Assembly (NCBI RefSeq): GCF_027359355.1
Contig: NZ_CP114777.1
Location: 1,860,001 to 1,924,000 of the forward strand
Direction of reading: 5' to 3'
DNA length: 64,000 nt
Source: Prochlorococcus marinus str. MIT 1214
Lineage (GTDB): Bacteria; Cyanobacteriota; Cyanobacteriia; PCC-6307; Cyanobiaceae
The notes below the pieces were generated by a model. That model ran no database searches. It saw only the letters and a list, made by a program, of their open reading frames with translations, and was not told where the DNA came from. This document shows positions 40,471 to 49,615 of the stretch, in pieces (position 1 is the stretch's first letter; each line of letters opens with the position of its first letter). The position numbers were made by a program, and so were the translations under genes.

Positions 40471-40615
40471 AGAGTTAAAATAACTATTTGTGTTAATTAA
40501 TTTGATAATCAGCTTGCTATTAAAACTGAGAGAATTTAATTAAATCTTTGCTTAATTTACTTTGATTGAAATTATGCATACTAAGATTTATTGTTAGTTT
40601 AGATTTTCTTCTGCC

Positions 40616-42379
40616 GTGACCCTGACTTCTACGCCTAATCAAATAGGAGATTCAGGAACACAAACTCAATATGAGATGTCAGGAGCTGATGCCTTGATGG
40701 ATTCGCTGCGAAGGCATGGCGTAGATACTATTTTTGGTTATCCAGGCGGAGCAATCCTCCCAATATATGATGCAGTTTTTAAAGCAGAGCAAGAGGGATG
40801 GCTAAAACATATTCTTGTTCGACATGAGCAAGGTGGAACGCATGCTGCAGATGGTTTTGCCCGAGCGACAGGGAAAGTAGGTGTTTGTTTTGGTACTTCA
40901 GGGCCTGGAGCGACGAATCTAGTAACAGGGATAGCCACTGCTCAGATGGATTCTGTACCTCTTGTCGTCATTACAGGACAAGTCCCAAGACCTGCTATTG
41001 GTACTGATGCTTTTCAAGAAACAGATATTTTTGGGATAACACTTCCAATTGTTAAACATTCATGGGTCGTAAGAGATCCATCTGAAATTGCAAAAGTTGT
41101 AGCTCAAGCTTTTCTTATTGCCTCATCGGGTAGACCAGGACCTGTTTTGATTGATGTACCAAAAGATGTTGGACAAGAGATGTTCAAATATCTTCCTGTT
41201 GAGCCAGGTTCAATAAAGCCACCAGGCTTTGAACTACCATTCGCGCCGGAACATAAAGCCATAAGTGCAGCCTTAGATTTAATTGAAAATGCTGAGCAAC
41301 CACTCCTTTACGTTGGAGGGGGTGTTATTTCTTCGGGAGCGCATGAAACTCTGGCTGCTATTGCTAATAGATATCAAATACCCGTAACAACAACTTTGAT
41401 GGGGAAAGGCGCCTTTGATGAACGTGAGCCTTTATCAGTAGGGATGCTTGGTATGCATGGAACAGCTTATGCAAATTTTGCTGTGACTGAATGTGATTTA
41501 TTGATTGCTATTGGAGCAAGATTTGATGACAGAGTTACCGGTAAATTAGATACTTTTGCTCCTAAAGCAAAAGTAATTCATTTTGAGATTGACCCTGCTG
41601 AAATAAATAAAAATAGAGTAGTTGAAGTTTCCGTATTAGGTGATGTTGGAATTAGCCTCGTTAAATTATTAGATCTCAGTAACCAACGAAAAACAAATCC
41701 GAAAACTTCTAACTGGCTTAAAAAAATTAAAAGCTGGAAAAATGATTTTCCTTTGATTATCCCCCCTAAAAAAGGAGAAATTTATCCACAGGAAGTATTA
41801 ATAGCCTTAAGAGAGTTGGCTCAAGATGCTTACATTACAACTGATGTTGGACAACATCAGATGTGGGCAGCTCAATATCTGTTGAATGGACCAAGACAAT
41901 GGATTAGCAGTGCTGGACTTGGAACAATGGGTTTTGGAATGCCCGCGGCAATGGGAGTCAAAGTTGCTTTGCCTAAGGAGCAAGTTATTTGTATTGCGGG
42001 TGATGCAAGTATCCTGATGAACATTCAGGAGCTTGGTACTATCGCTCAATATAAGCTGAATTTAAAAGTAATTATCATCAATAATCATTGGCAAGGAATG
42101 GTTAGGCAATGGCAAGAAAGCTTTTATGATGAAAGGTATTCGGCATCTAACATGTCTGTTGGGGAACCTGACTTTATTTCGCTTTCTAAGGCTTTTGGGA
42201 TTGAGGGCATTGTGATTTCAGAAAGAGACAAATTAATTCCTGAACTTCAGAAAGCATTAGCTAATGAAGGACCAGTTCTTGTTAACGTAAATGTAAGAAA
42301 AGGTGAAAATTGTTACCCCATGGTGCCACCTGGAAAAAGTAATGCTCAAATGGTTGGTATACCTGAGATTAAAAAATAA
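40616..42379 (+). CDS. ilvB: Acetolactate synthase large subunit
   Basis: This ThDP enzyme catalyses the first committed step of branched-chain amino-acid synthesis. The 587-residue protein has the ThDP glutamate region VRHEQGGTHAADGFARATGK, GTSGPGATNLVTGIATA, QVPRPAIGTDAFQE, and GDASILMNIQELGTIAQYKL with NNHWQGMVRQWQE for ThDP-Mg binding. The start is GTG at 40616 (MTLTSTPNQIGDSG). The small regulatory subunit is not in the window. A 145-bp AT-rich gap separates it from hemH. Confidence 0.95.
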   Translation: MTLTSTPNQIGDSGTQTQYEMSGADALMDSLRRHGVDTIFGYPGGAILPIYDAVFKAEQEGWLKHILVRHEQGGTHAADGFARATGKVGVCFGTSGPGATNLVTGIATAQMDSVPLVVITGQVPRPAIGTDAFQETDIFGITLPIVKHSWVVRDPSEIAKVVAQAFLIASSGRPGPVLIDVPKDVGQEMFKYLPVEPGSIKPPGFELPFAPEHKAISAALDLIENAEQPLLYVGGGVISSGAHETLAAIANRYQIPVTTTLMGKGAFDEREPLSVGMLGMHGTAYANFAVTECDLLIAIGARFDDRVTGKLDTFAPKAKVIHFEIDPAEINKNRVVEVSVLGDVGISLVKLLDLSNQRKTNPKTSNWLKKIKSWKNDFPLIIPPKKGEIYPQEVLIALRELAQDAYITTDVGQHQMWAAQYLLNGPRQWISSAGLGTMGFGMPAAMGVKVALPKEQVICIAGDASILMNIQELGTIAQYKLNLKVIIINNHWQGMVRQWQESFYDERYSASNMSVGEPDFISLSKAFGIEGIVISERDKLIPELQKALANEGPVLVNVNVRKGENCYPMVPPGKSNAQMVGIPEIKK

Positions 42380-42394
42380 TTTTTAAAATCTTTT

Positions 42395-42742
42395 ATGAAT
42401 AAATTTTTTACAAAGATATTAATATTATTCGTTTCTTTGTTTTGTTTTTATTTGGCAGTTGATGCAGCTGAAATTGTGCAAGTGACTAGTTCTTCTGTTT
42501 TGTTGATCGGAGATCATAATCGTACCTATACTGTGAAATTAGCATGTACAGAAATTAGCCCTGACTTAGAAGATAAATCTGTTAAATGGCTCAAAAAACA
42601 ACTACCAAGACATACAAAAGTAAATTTAAAACCTAAGGGATCAGTTGATGGTGTCCTGCTTGCTAAAGTTATTCCTTTTGATAGCAATACTGATATAACT
42701 GAGGAATATATAAAGGAAGGATTAGCAAAAAACAAATGCTAA
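42395..42742 (+). CDS. Short secreted protein, staphylococcal-nuclease-like fold (tentative)
   Basis: This 115-residue protein starts with a clear signal peptide (residues 1-24, ending VDAAE). The rest (VLLIGDHNRTYTVKLACTEI, then KWLKKQLPRHTKVNLKPKG and ITEEYIKEGLAKNKC) resembles the start of a thermonuclease-like SNase beta barrel and its first helix, but the arginine and aspartate active-site set of a true nuclease is not evident. It lies 15 bp after ilvB, so it may be co-transcribed. Function is unknown. Confidence 0.72.
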   Translation: MNKFFTKILILFVSLFCFYLAVDAAEIVQVTSSSVLLIGDHNRTYTVKLACTEISPDLEDKSVKWLKKQLPRHTKVNLKPKGSVDGVLLAKVIPFDSNTDITEEYIKEGLAKNKC

Positions 42743-42788
42743 ATCAATTATAAAATTCTATTTATCTATGATTGTGAATATATACAAC

Positions 42789-43103
42789 TTAATTTTCTTG
42801 AACTAGTTTTATTTCTCCTGTAAGAATTAAATAGCTTTGAATTTGAGTAAGTGCAAATTCTATTTGGATTGATTTGATTCCTTCTTTATATGATTTTAAA
42901 ATAGTAGCATTTTTTATATCAATACAAATTTTATTAGGGTTGAAATCGTTTTTTAATATGTGAATCATTTCTACTTCTTTAACTTCATTAATGCATAAAC
43001 TTTTCTCCATAAAATTTGTTTCTTTAAGTTGAATGATCAAATCTTCCACGTCTTTTTTACTTAACTTGATATTTATTTCCTTTAATAGCAGGCAAAATGG
43101 CAA
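42789..43103 (-). CDS. Small hypothetical protein
   Basis: I do not recognise this 104-residue protein. The sequence alternates short beta- and helix-like stretches (SKKDVEDLIIQLKETNF, then NKICIDIKNATILKSYKEGI and IQIEFALTQIQSYLILTG) with no membrane helix or catalytic motif. The TTG start at 43103 is weak. A purine-rich AAAGGAA lies just inside the frame, so the true start may be a few codons downstream at a rarer codon. Coding is plausible because composition is less repetitive than the flanking gap. Confidence 0.5.
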   Translation of the reverse strand: MPFCLLLKEINIKLSKKDVEDLIIQLKETNFMEKSLCINEVKEVEMIHILKNDFNPNKICIDIKNATILKSYKEGIKSIQIEFALTQIQSYLILTGEIKLVQEN

Positions 43104-43488
43104 TAATTAAATTATTTTTTTAGATCCAATAACCTTAAATCATTTTAATGTTTTGAGATAATTTGCTTTTTAAGACCTTTTAATCCAGAATTAAAAGCTG
43201 CTATATGTCTTGGTTTTAAATTGAATGTATGTATTAACTTGATTAACTTTATAGCTGTGTATTTATTTTTTATAATGAACTTTAGAGGTTAGATTGAGTT
43301 GATTTTTGTAATCCTATTGGTTTACTCTTGTTAGATCTTTCAGTAAACAATGCAGGTTTAAAATTATTGTCTATTAATAGATCAGATTGAAAATATTTGA
43401 TACTCTTATAAGTTGATAACTTCATTGGCTTTTAAGATATTGCCTTTTAGGTAATATACCTAATTGGACTCTATCGTCAGGAAAATCA
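43104..43488. other. 385-bp AT-rich gap with no convincing gene
   Basis: The gap lies between an unknown small gene and the Tab2-like gene. It has no tRNA, hli-type motif or strong terminator. The only open frame of interest is a 47-codon minus-strand ORF at 43282-43425, listed separately. Otherwise I see nothing beyond AT-rich sequence that could hold promoters. Confidence 0.6.
43282..43425 (-). CDS. Possible 47-residue small protein
   Basis: An ATG-initiated frame in the otherwise empty gap encodes a polar, basic peptide beginning MKLSTYKSIKYFQSDLL, with no membrane helix. The upstream region has only a weak purine-rich site. In AT-rich DNA a 47-codon frame can be chance. It is kept because the gap is long for this genome and the composition is protein-like, but function and reality are both uncertain. 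Confidence 0.28.
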   Translation of the reverse strand: MKLSTYKSIKYFQSDLLIDNNFKPALFTERSNKSKPIGLQKSTQSNL

Positions 43489-44376
43489 TTAAATCTCTCC
43501 AATATCTTTTAGCATCCAAAAACCATCTAGAGAATTTTCTTTAGGACTTTTTTGAACTGAAATAAATTGAAGTCCGTCTGCTTCTAGTTTTGCATTTAGA
43601 AAATTATTTTCAATAGCTTTTTTGGCTTCTTTTTCGACATCAGTTACCAACCATCTATCAGCTTGACCTGCTTCTAGAATTATTTGAGTACCTTCTATTA
43701 AAAGCTTTGCTGGTTCAAGTCCTCCGAGCCAAGCTGCAAGTGCCAAGGATCTTTTTGGACTAAAAAGTCTAATACCAGGAATAGAAATATTTTGATTAAT
43801 TGAATCTTTAACAGGAATTAAATTGGAAAATTCTATATCCCATTCATCAGCCTCTCTTAGTGTTTTTAGAGAAAGAGAAGCAAAGCTCCAAGAGTCCCCT
43901 CTTACTTCCTCAGGTAATGGTATAGCTTGGTTTGTAATTGGGCTTGAAGGAGGAGCAAGGTTGATGCCAATATATCCTTTTTGCTGAGGATAGAAATTCT
44001 TTTCTCTATCAATAAGCCATTCAAACAATGAGTACGTTCGTCTGCTGGAAATAAGTTCAATTCCGATTTGATCTGCTGCACGTTTTATCATTGTTTTCAT
44101 AGAGGATCGCCAACAACGAATAACGGCAGGTTTATCCCAGCCTTGAGAATAAGCTTCACCAATAGCTTCTTCTAATGCATCTTTTAACCAAATAGAATTT
44201 ACATTTGAGGCTGGACATATTTTTTCCCATTTAAATGTTTTTGTATCTTTGAAATTATTTGTAGATGTTATTAGTAACTCCCATCTTTTTTTTTCATTTT
44301 CATCAATTATAGGGCGGGAATAAAAGTCTATTTCCCAGTCTGTTTTTTTTAAATCAGGTTTTTTTGATGCAATCAC
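43489..44376 (-). CDS. Tab2/Atab2-family RNA-binding protein
   Basis: This 295-residue protein belongs to the Tab2 group known from Chlamydomonas and Arabidopsis, where it helps translate photosystem I mRNA. Visible conserved parts are WEIDFYSRPIIDENEKKRWE, the GWDKPAVIRCWRSSM segment, and the C-terminal AWLGGLEPAKLLIEGTQIILEAGQADRW. The cyanobacterial role is unproven but probably in photosystem biogenesis. It lies 22 bp downstream of the S1-like gene, so two RNA-binding proteins probably share a transcript. Confidence 0.87.
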   Translation of the reverse strand: MIASKKPDLKKTDWEIDFYSRPIIDENEKKRWELLITSTNNFKDTKTFKWEKICPASNVNSIWLKDALEEAIGEAYSQGWDKPAVIRCWRSSMKTMIKRAADQIGIELISSRRTYSLFEWLIDREKNFYPQQKGYIGINLAPPSSPITNQAIPLPEEVRGDSWSFASLSLKTLREADEWDIEFSNLIPVKDSINQNISIPGIRLFSPKRSLALAAWLGGLEPAKLLIEGTQIILEAGQADRWLVTDVEKEAKKAIENNFLNAKLEADGLQFISVQKSPKENSLDGFWMLKDIGEI

Positions 44377-44397
44377 AACTGTTTCTTCAATGTAAAA

Positions 44398-45693
44398 TTA
44401 TGAGGATAAATTGATGCCTTTATCTTCTTTTTGAGTATCAACTTTTTCTTTATTCAAACTATTTCGAGCTTTAATTGCTCGCTCATCGGCCTCTTCCATT
44501 ACTTTTGCTTTATCAGTAATAAGTTCTCCTGGAGGTCCCTCCAAAAGAGCGGTGTTTAAGCCAATTCGTCCCCGGGAGGGATCTAAATCAGTTATTAAAG
44601 CCTTGATAGATTCGCCTGGCTGAAAAACTTCTCTAAGGCTTCTCATGCTTCCGTTGGTTACCATTGAATGGTGCAATAGCCCACTGACCCCTTTCAAATC
44701 AACAAAGAAACCATAAGGTTTTATTGTTAAGATCTCACCCTCAATTAATTGTCCAATTTCTAATTCAGAAAATCTTGAAGCAATTGCAGCTTTCTTTTCG
44801 GAAAGTACAAGTTTTCGTCTCTCTGGATTGACCTCTAGAAAAGCAGTATTAATTGTCTTTGAAACAAGAGATTGATGATTTTCTCCATCTTCAAGTTGAG
44901 ATCTAGGAATAAAACCTCTCAAACCTTCGAAGTCGCATGTGACGCCCCCACGGTTAAAGCCATTTATTTGAACTCGAATAACTTTTCCTTCTTTTGCAAG
45001 ATTTTGAACTTTATCCCAGCTTTTTCTTAGCTCTAACGCCCTACAACTAATTGTTACCATCCCATCGGCATTTTGTTCTCTAGTAACAAGAACTTCGACT
45101 TGTAATCCTTTTGGAAAACGCTCTTTTAAATTTGTAATTACACCTAGACCACATTCGTTTTTAGGCATGAATCCTGGAGCTTTTCCGCCTATGTCTACGT
45201 AAATACCATCACTTTCAACTGCAATAACTGAACCTTTTGCAATTTCCCCAGTTGTACCGATAGGTTGATTCTCTTCTAAGGCTGCTAAGAACTCGTCTTC
45301 ATCAAAATCAAATTCATCAACTGTTCTACTTTTTTGTTTAAAAACATTTTGATCGTTAAAAGCTTCAATATTTTTCTTATAGTCATAATTTTTTTCAGAT
45401 CTCAGAAGATCTTCCATTGTAGTTGTTGGGAAACTATTGCTAGAGTCCTCCTGGATTAAGTTTTGCTGTTCAGGTGCTTTCTTTAGCTCAGGAAATTTTT
45501 TTTCATGTAGAACTTTTTCATCAAATCTTTTATCTTTAGCTTGGGCAGAGACTTCTTTGTTAGATGATTCTTTATTAATGATTTCTTTCTCAGTCTTTCG
45601 ACTGATATGCATCACCTGCAATGGCTTGCGCGGTGCATCTGTTGCCGGCCTTGGGGGAGTGGCTTTTTTAGGCTGAGAATCTGACCCGGCCAT
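44398..45693 (-). CDS. Ribosomal protein S1-like protein (three S1 domains)
   Basis: This 431-residue protein has a disordered charged N-terminus (about 1-130) and three S1 RNA-binding domains. They begin near GSVIAVESDGIYVDIGGKAP, GKVIRVQINGFNRGGVTCDF and GEILTIKPYGFFVDLKG, ending at about residue 385, with a basic/acidic tail. The second cyanobacterial S1 homologue (often called Rps1b or Nbp1) has this layout. It would bind mRNA and tune translation. Start ATG at 45693 lies 2 nt from a hairpin that contains the probable ribosome-binding site. Confidence 0.88.
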   Translation of the reverse strand: MAGSDSQPKKATPPRPATDAPRKPLQVMHISRKTEKEIINKESSNKEVSAQAKDKRFDEKVLHEKKFPELKKAPEQQNLIQEDSSNSFPTTTMEDLLRSEKNYDYKKNIEAFNDQNVFKQKSRTVDEFDFDEDEFLAALEENQPIGTTGEIAKGSVIAVESDGIYVDIGGKAPGFMPKNECGLGVITNLKERFPKGLQVEVLVTREQNADGMVTISCRALELRKSWDKVQNLAKEGKVIRVQINGFNRGGVTCDFEGLRGFIPRSQLEDGENHQSLVSKTINTAFLEVNPERRKLVLSEKKAAIASRFSELEIGQLIEGEILTIKPYGFFVDLKGVSGLLHHSMVTNGSMRSLREVFQPGESIKALITDLDPSRGRIGLNTALLEGPPGELITDKAKVMEEADERAIKARNSLNKEKVDTQKEDKGINLSS

Positions 45694-45695
45694 AA

Positions 45696-45736
45696 TACCC
45701 TTGGTAATAAGTTAGACATTCTTACAGTCAAGGGTA
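45696..45736 (-). promoter_or_regulatory. Leader hairpin hiding the ribosome-binding site of the S1-like gene
   Basis: On the minus strand an 8-bp perfect inverted repeat (TACCCTTG at 45736-45729 and CAAGGGTA at 45703-45696) has a 25-nt loop. The downstream arm contains the Shine-Dalgarno-like AAGGG and ends 2 nt before the ATG at 45693. Folding would mask it, which suggests translational control, perhaps by the S1 domains themselves. This is inference from sequence only. Confidence 0.6.
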
Positions 45737-45780
45737 AGTTGTTTTTTAATTATTAGGAGATTTCTATCATTTTTCAAACT

Positions 45781-45786
45781 AGGAGA
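45781..45786 (+). promoter_or_regulatory. Ribosome-binding site fixing a TTG start
   Basis: AGGAGA lies 9 nt before the TTG at 45796 of the creatininase-family gene. Reading could extend upstream in frame to 45757, where no ATG, GTG or TTG occurs, so this site decides the TTG start. Confidence 0.7.
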
Positions 45787-45795
45787 TTTGAGCAC

Positions 45796-46593
45796 TTGAC
45801 CTGGCCTGAGGCCTCTAAAGCCGCTTCAGGTAAAGGATCTACATTGGTTTGGCCCTTTGGTGCATGTGAACAACATGGGCCTCATTTGCCTTTGATTACT
45901 GATACTTTTTTTGCTGAAAATATTTTAATTAAGACACTTGAAAGGTTGCCAGAAACAATGCCGATATGGATGATGCCAGCTCAATCAATTGGATTCTCCC
46001 CTGAGCATCAAGCTTTCCCAGGAACTTTGTCCTTGTCAGCAGATGTTTTGCTTTCACTAGTAACTGATGTTGGTCAGCAAATAGCTTCTATGGGATTTAA
46101 AAGATTAGTATTCTTTAATGCTCATGGAGGACAGATAGGTCTTCTGCAAGCAGTTTCAAGGCAATTAAGAATTCAATGCCCTTCCCTAGCAGTATTGCCT
46201 TGTTTCCTTTGGAGTGGTGTTCCAGGCTTAGATGATCTTCTGCCTGAAAAAGAAGTTGAGGAAGGACTCCACGCTGCTTTAGCAGAAACAAGTCTTATGT
46301 TGCACATGGCTGAAAACTTGGTCCGAAATAATTCTTACCTAGAAAAAAAAGGGGCAAATGAAGAAATAATTTCAGCGCCAAAAGGTTGGAGCCTTGAAGG
46401 TGCATCACCATGCGCATGGCTGACAGAAGATTTGAGCTCATCTGGGGTTATTGGTGATGCAAGTTTTTCAAATCCTGAATTGGGTGCCGCTTTAGAAAAT
46501 GCACTAATTGATCATTGGAAGTCTTTATTCACAAGCCTTTTGGAGAGTAATTGGCCCCCAATTATGTCAGAAAGTCCTGTTTCTAGCAGTTAA
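45796..46593 (+). CDS. Creatininase-family amidohydrolase
   Basis: This 265-residue metal-dependent hydrolase of the creatininase/formamide amidohydrolase family has metal-ligand motifs PFGACEQHGPHLPLITDTFFAE near residues 18-40 and FFNAHGGQIGLL near residue 110. Family members act on cyclic amides such as creatinine or on intermediates of riboflavin and mycofactocin synthesis; the substrate here is unknown. The TTG start is set by AGGAGA at 45781-45786. The last residues (VSSS) are disordered. Confidence 0.88.
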   Translation: MTWPEASKAASGKGSTLVWPFGACEQHGPHLPLITDTFFAENILIKTLERLPETMPIWMMPAQSIGFSPEHQAFPGTLSLSADVLLSLVTDVGQQIASMGFKRLVFFNAHGGQIGLLQAVSRQLRIQCPSLAVLPCFLWSGVPGLDDLLPEKEVEEGLHAALAETSLMLHMAENLVRNNSYLEKKGANEEIISAPKGWSLEGASPCAWLTEDLSSSGVIGDASFSNPELGAALENALIDHWKSLFTSLLESNWPPIMSESPVSSS

Positions 46594-46667
46594 GATGTGG
46601 TAACTGAACTACCAATTTGGATTTAATTCTGTAAGATCACTCAGATTGATAAATTTCTAATAGATCT

Positions 46668-47393
46668 ATGCAAGCTTTTGCATCCAACAATTTAACAGTA
46701 GAAAAAGAAGAGTTAAGTTCTGATTCTCTTCCAGATTTCACCTCAGAATCTTATAAAGATGCTTATAGCAGAATCAATGCAGTTGTAATCGAAGGTGAGC
46801 AAGAGGCTTATTCCAATTTTCTTGATCTCGCCAAGTTGATTCCAGAGCATGCAGATGAGCTTGTGAAGCTAGGGAAGATGGAGAAAAAGCATATGAATGG
46901 TTTCTGTGCTTGTGGGAGAAATCTTGCTGTAAAGCCAGATATGCCATTTGCTAAGACCTTTTTCTCGAAACTTCATAACAATTTTTTAGAGGCTTTTAAA
47001 GTTGGAAATACAACTACTTGTCTTCTAATTCAATGCATTTTGATTGAATCTTTTGCAATATCTGCTTATCACGTTTATATACGTGTTGCTGATCCATTTG
47101 CAAAAAGGATTACAGAGGGTGTTGTTCAAGATGAATATTTGCACTTGAATTACGGTCAGGAATGGCTTAAGGCCAATCTTGAGACAGTTAAGAAAGATCT
47201 CATGAAGGCTAATAAAGAAAATTTGCCTCTTATAAAATCCATGCTTGACGAAGTGTCAAACGACGCGGAAGTTCTTCATATGGATAAAGAAGAGTTGATG
47301 GAGGAATTTATGATTGCATACCAAGATTCCCTTATGGAAATAGGTTTAGACAACAGAGAAATCGCAAGAATGGCTCTTGCTGCAGTGATCTAA
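46668..47393 (+). CDS. ado: Aldehyde-deformylating oxygenase
   Basis: ADO converts fatty aldehydes from Aar to alkanes plus formate using a di-iron centre, giving pentadecane and heptadecane. The 241-residue helical protein has all six ligands by comparison with the MIT9313 enzyme (offset of one): E44, E72, H75, E127, E156 and H159. Short motifs are [25 protein letters not shown] and VQDEYLHL. A strong terminator lies between it and aar. The cluster ado-aar-accA is known in marine cyanobacteria. Confidence 0.97.
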   Translation: MQAFASNNLTVEKEELSSDSLPDFTSESYKDAYSRINAVVIEGEQEAYSNFLDLAKLIPEHADELVKLGKMEKKHMNGFCACGRNLAVKPDMPFAKTFFSKLHNNFLEAFKVGNTTTCLLIQCILIESFAISAYHVYIRVADPFAKRITEGVVQDEYLHLNYGQEWLKANLETVKKDLMKANKENLPLIKSMLDEVSNDAEVLHMDKEELMEEFMIAYQDSLMEIGLDNREIARMALAAVI

Positions 47394-47427
47394 GATTTTT
47401 AATTTATTTCTTTTTCTATTCACATTT

Positions 47428-47470
47428 ATTCCTCAAGAACTTTAAATTCTTGAGGAATTCTTTTTTTTTT
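47428..47470 (+). terminator. Strong rho-independent terminator after ado
   Basis: A 12-bp perfect stem (47428-47439 with 47447-47458) with a 7-nt loop is followed by TC and a run of ten T. It would end most ado transcripts about 70 bp before the aar start at 47540, so aar needs readthrough or its own promoter. Confidence 0.93.
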
Positions 47471-47539
47471 GACCTTGGTGGTTTAATCTTCAATCTTGGA
47501 GAAATATTTAGTTTCAATTTTGATCTTTCTTGGTGCCAA

Positions 47540-48580
47540 ATGTTTGGGCTAATTGGACATTCAACAAGTTTTGAAGATGCCAAGCGAAAGGCATTGGGCT
47601 TGGGGTATGACCATATTGCTGAAGGAGATTTGGATGTATGGTGCACTGCACCTCCTCAGTTGGTAGAGCACGTAAAGGTTGTAAGCGCGATTGGAAAGAC
47701 TATTGAGGGAGCTTATATAGACTCATGCTTTGTTCCTGAGATGTTAAGTCGATTCAAAACAGCAAGAAGAAAAGTCCTGAATGCAATGGAGTTAGCTCAG
47801 AAGAAAGGGATCAGCATTACCGCTCTAGGTGGATTTACATCAATAATTTTTGAGAATTTTAATTTACTTCAAAATCAACAAGTGAGAAATACAACTCTTG
47901 ATTGGCAAAGGTTCACTACTGGTAATACTCATACAGCTTGGGTGATTTGTAGACAGTTAGAGCAAAATGCACCTCGAATAGGAATTGATTTGAGCAAATC
48001 AAAAGTAGCGGTTGTTGGGGCTACTGGTGATATTGGAAGCGCTGTTTGCAGGTGGCTTACTAATCGAACTGGTGTTTCTGAACTTCTATTAGTAGCTAGA
48101 CAGCAAAAACCTTTAATCGAACTTCAGTCTCAACTTGGTGGAGGGAGAATTCTTAGTCTTGATGAGGCTTTACCTGAGGCGGATATTGTGATTTGGGTTG
48201 CAAGCATGCCCAAAACCTTAGAAATTGACCCATCTAAAATTAAAAGGCCCTGCTTAATGATTGATGGTGGATACCCTAAGAATTTAGGTGAGAAGTTTTC
48301 AGGCCCTGGTATACATGTCTTAAAAGGCGGAATAGTTCAATTTTTCAAAGATATTGGTTGGAGCATGATGGAATTGGCTGAGATGGAAAATCCTAAAAGA
48401 GAAATGTTTGCCTGTTTTGCTGAAGCAATGCTTTTAGAATTCGAGAATTGTCATACCAATTTCAGCTGGGGAAGGAATAATATTACGTTGGAAAAGATGG
48501 ATTTTATTGGCAAGGCTTCTGAGAGGCATGGGTTTTCTGCTGTTGGGTTGAAATCAAATATTCAGACATTAACCGTCTGA
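47540..48580 (+). CDS. aar: Long-chain acyl-ACP reductase
   Basis: Aar reduces acyl-ACP to fatty aldehyde with NADPH, feeding ADO. I start at ATG 47540 (346 residues, [20 protein letters not shown]), the expected family N-terminus; a longer frame from 47450 runs into the terminator and is rejected. [14 protein letters not shown] (160-173) is the nucleotide-binding loop and C292 in [10 protein letters not shown] corresponds to the thioester cysteine described in Synechococcus elongatus (C294). It is 19 bp before accA, so the two are probably co-transcribed. Confidence 0.96.
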   Translation: MFGLIGHSTSFEDAKRKALGLGYDHIAEGDLDVWCTAPPQLVEHVKVVSAIGKTIEGAYIDSCFVPEMLSRFKTARRKVLNAMELAQKKGISITALGGFTSIIFENFNLLQNQQVRNTTLDWQRFTTGNTHTAWVICRQLEQNAPRIGIDLSKSKVAVVGATGDIGSAVCRWLTNRTGVSELLLVARQQKPLIELQSQLGGGRILSLDEALPEADIVIWVASMPKTLEIDPSKIKRPCLMIDGGYPKNLGEKFSGPGIHVLKGGIVQFFKDIGWSMMELAEMENPKREMFACFAEAMLLEFENCHTNFSWGRNNITLEKMDFIGKASERHGFSAVGLKSNIQTLTV

Positions 48581-48599
48581 ACATTTGGTTGCTTTTTTT

Positions 48600-49589
48600 A
48601 TGGCTAGACGTTTTCTCCTCGAATTTGAAAAACCTCTTGTTGAATTAGAGAATCAGATTGATCAAATCAGAGAATTAGCAAGAGATTCAGAAGTTGATGT
48701 AAGTCAGCAACTTCTGCAATTAGAGACACTTGCTGCAAGAAGGCGAGAAGAAATATTTAATGCACTAACACCAGCTCAAAAGATACAGGTGGCTAGACAC
48801 CCTCAAAGGCCTAGCACACTTGATTACATCCAGATGTTTTGTGATGATTGGGTGGAATTGCACGGCGACAGGAACGGGACTGATGATCAAGCTCTCATAG
48901 GAGGGTTGGCTCGAATAGGTGAAAGATCTGTCCTTCTAATTGGACAACAAAAAGGCAGGGATACAAAAGAGAATGTTGCAAGAAACTTTGGCATGGCAAA
49001 GCCAGGAGGATACAGAAAGGCATTGAGGCTAATGGACCATGCAGATCGCTTCAATTTACCAATAATCTCTTTTATAGATACTCCTGGAGCTTATGCAGGG
49101 CTAATCGCAGAAGAACAAGGCCAAGGAGAGGCAATCGCAGTGAATTTGCGTGAAATGTTTAGGCTTAAAGTTCCCATCATTGCAACTGTGATTGGTGAAG
49201 GTGGCTCTGGCGGTGCTTTGGGAATAGGTGTCGCAGACAGGTTGCTGATGTTTGAACATAGTGTTTACACCGTTGCAAGCCCTGAAGCTTGTGCTTCGAT
49301 TTTATGGAGGGATGCTGCCAAGGCTCCGGAAGCAGCATCATCATTAAAAATTACTGGACCTGATCTTATGAAGTTAGGAATTGTTGACGAAGTACTAAAA
49401 GAGCCTTCTGGGGGAAATAATTGGGCCCCGCTTCAAGCTGGAGATACTTTAAAAAATGCCCTTGAGAAGCATCTATGCGAATTATTGGCTTTATCCACTG
49501 ATGAATTGAGAGAAAATAGATATTCTAAATTTAGAAAAATGGGAAAATATTTGGAAAGTCAGTCTATCGAAAGTGAAATTTCAGTTTAA
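48600..49589 (+). CDS. accA: Acetyl-CoA carboxylase carboxyltransferase subunit alpha
   Basis: AccA is half of the carboxyltransferase that makes malonyl-CoA for fatty-acid synthesis. I use ATG 48600, giving [20 protein letters not shown] (329 residues); an in-frame upstream start at 48585 adds five residues. [41 protein letters not shown], and [16 protein letters not shown] are carboxyltransferase motifs. Its place directly behind aar couples precursor supply and alkane synthesis; accB, accC and accD lie elsewhere. Confidence 0.96.
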   Translation: MARRFLLEFEKPLVELENQIDQIRELARDSEVDVSQQLLQLETLAARRREEIFNALTPAQKIQVARHPQRPSTLDYIQMFCDDWVELHGDRNGTDDQALIGGLARIGERSVLLIGQQKGRDTKENVARNFGMAKPGGYRKALRLMDHADRFNLPIISFIDTPGAYAGLIAEEQGQGEAIAVNLREMFRLKVPIIATVIGEGGSGGALGIGVADRLLMFEHSVYTVASPEACASILWRDAAKAPEAASSLKITGPDLMKLGIVDEVLKEPSGGNNWAPLQAGDTLKNALEKHLCELLALSTDELRENRYSKFRKMGKYLESQSIESEISV

Positions 49590-49615
49590 AGTATTAGTGT
49601 TTGTATTAAACTTTT

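Noticed and set aside
47450-47539. Upstream extension of aar
   Set aside because: The extension lies within the ado terminator and Aar orthologues start at the ATG 47540.
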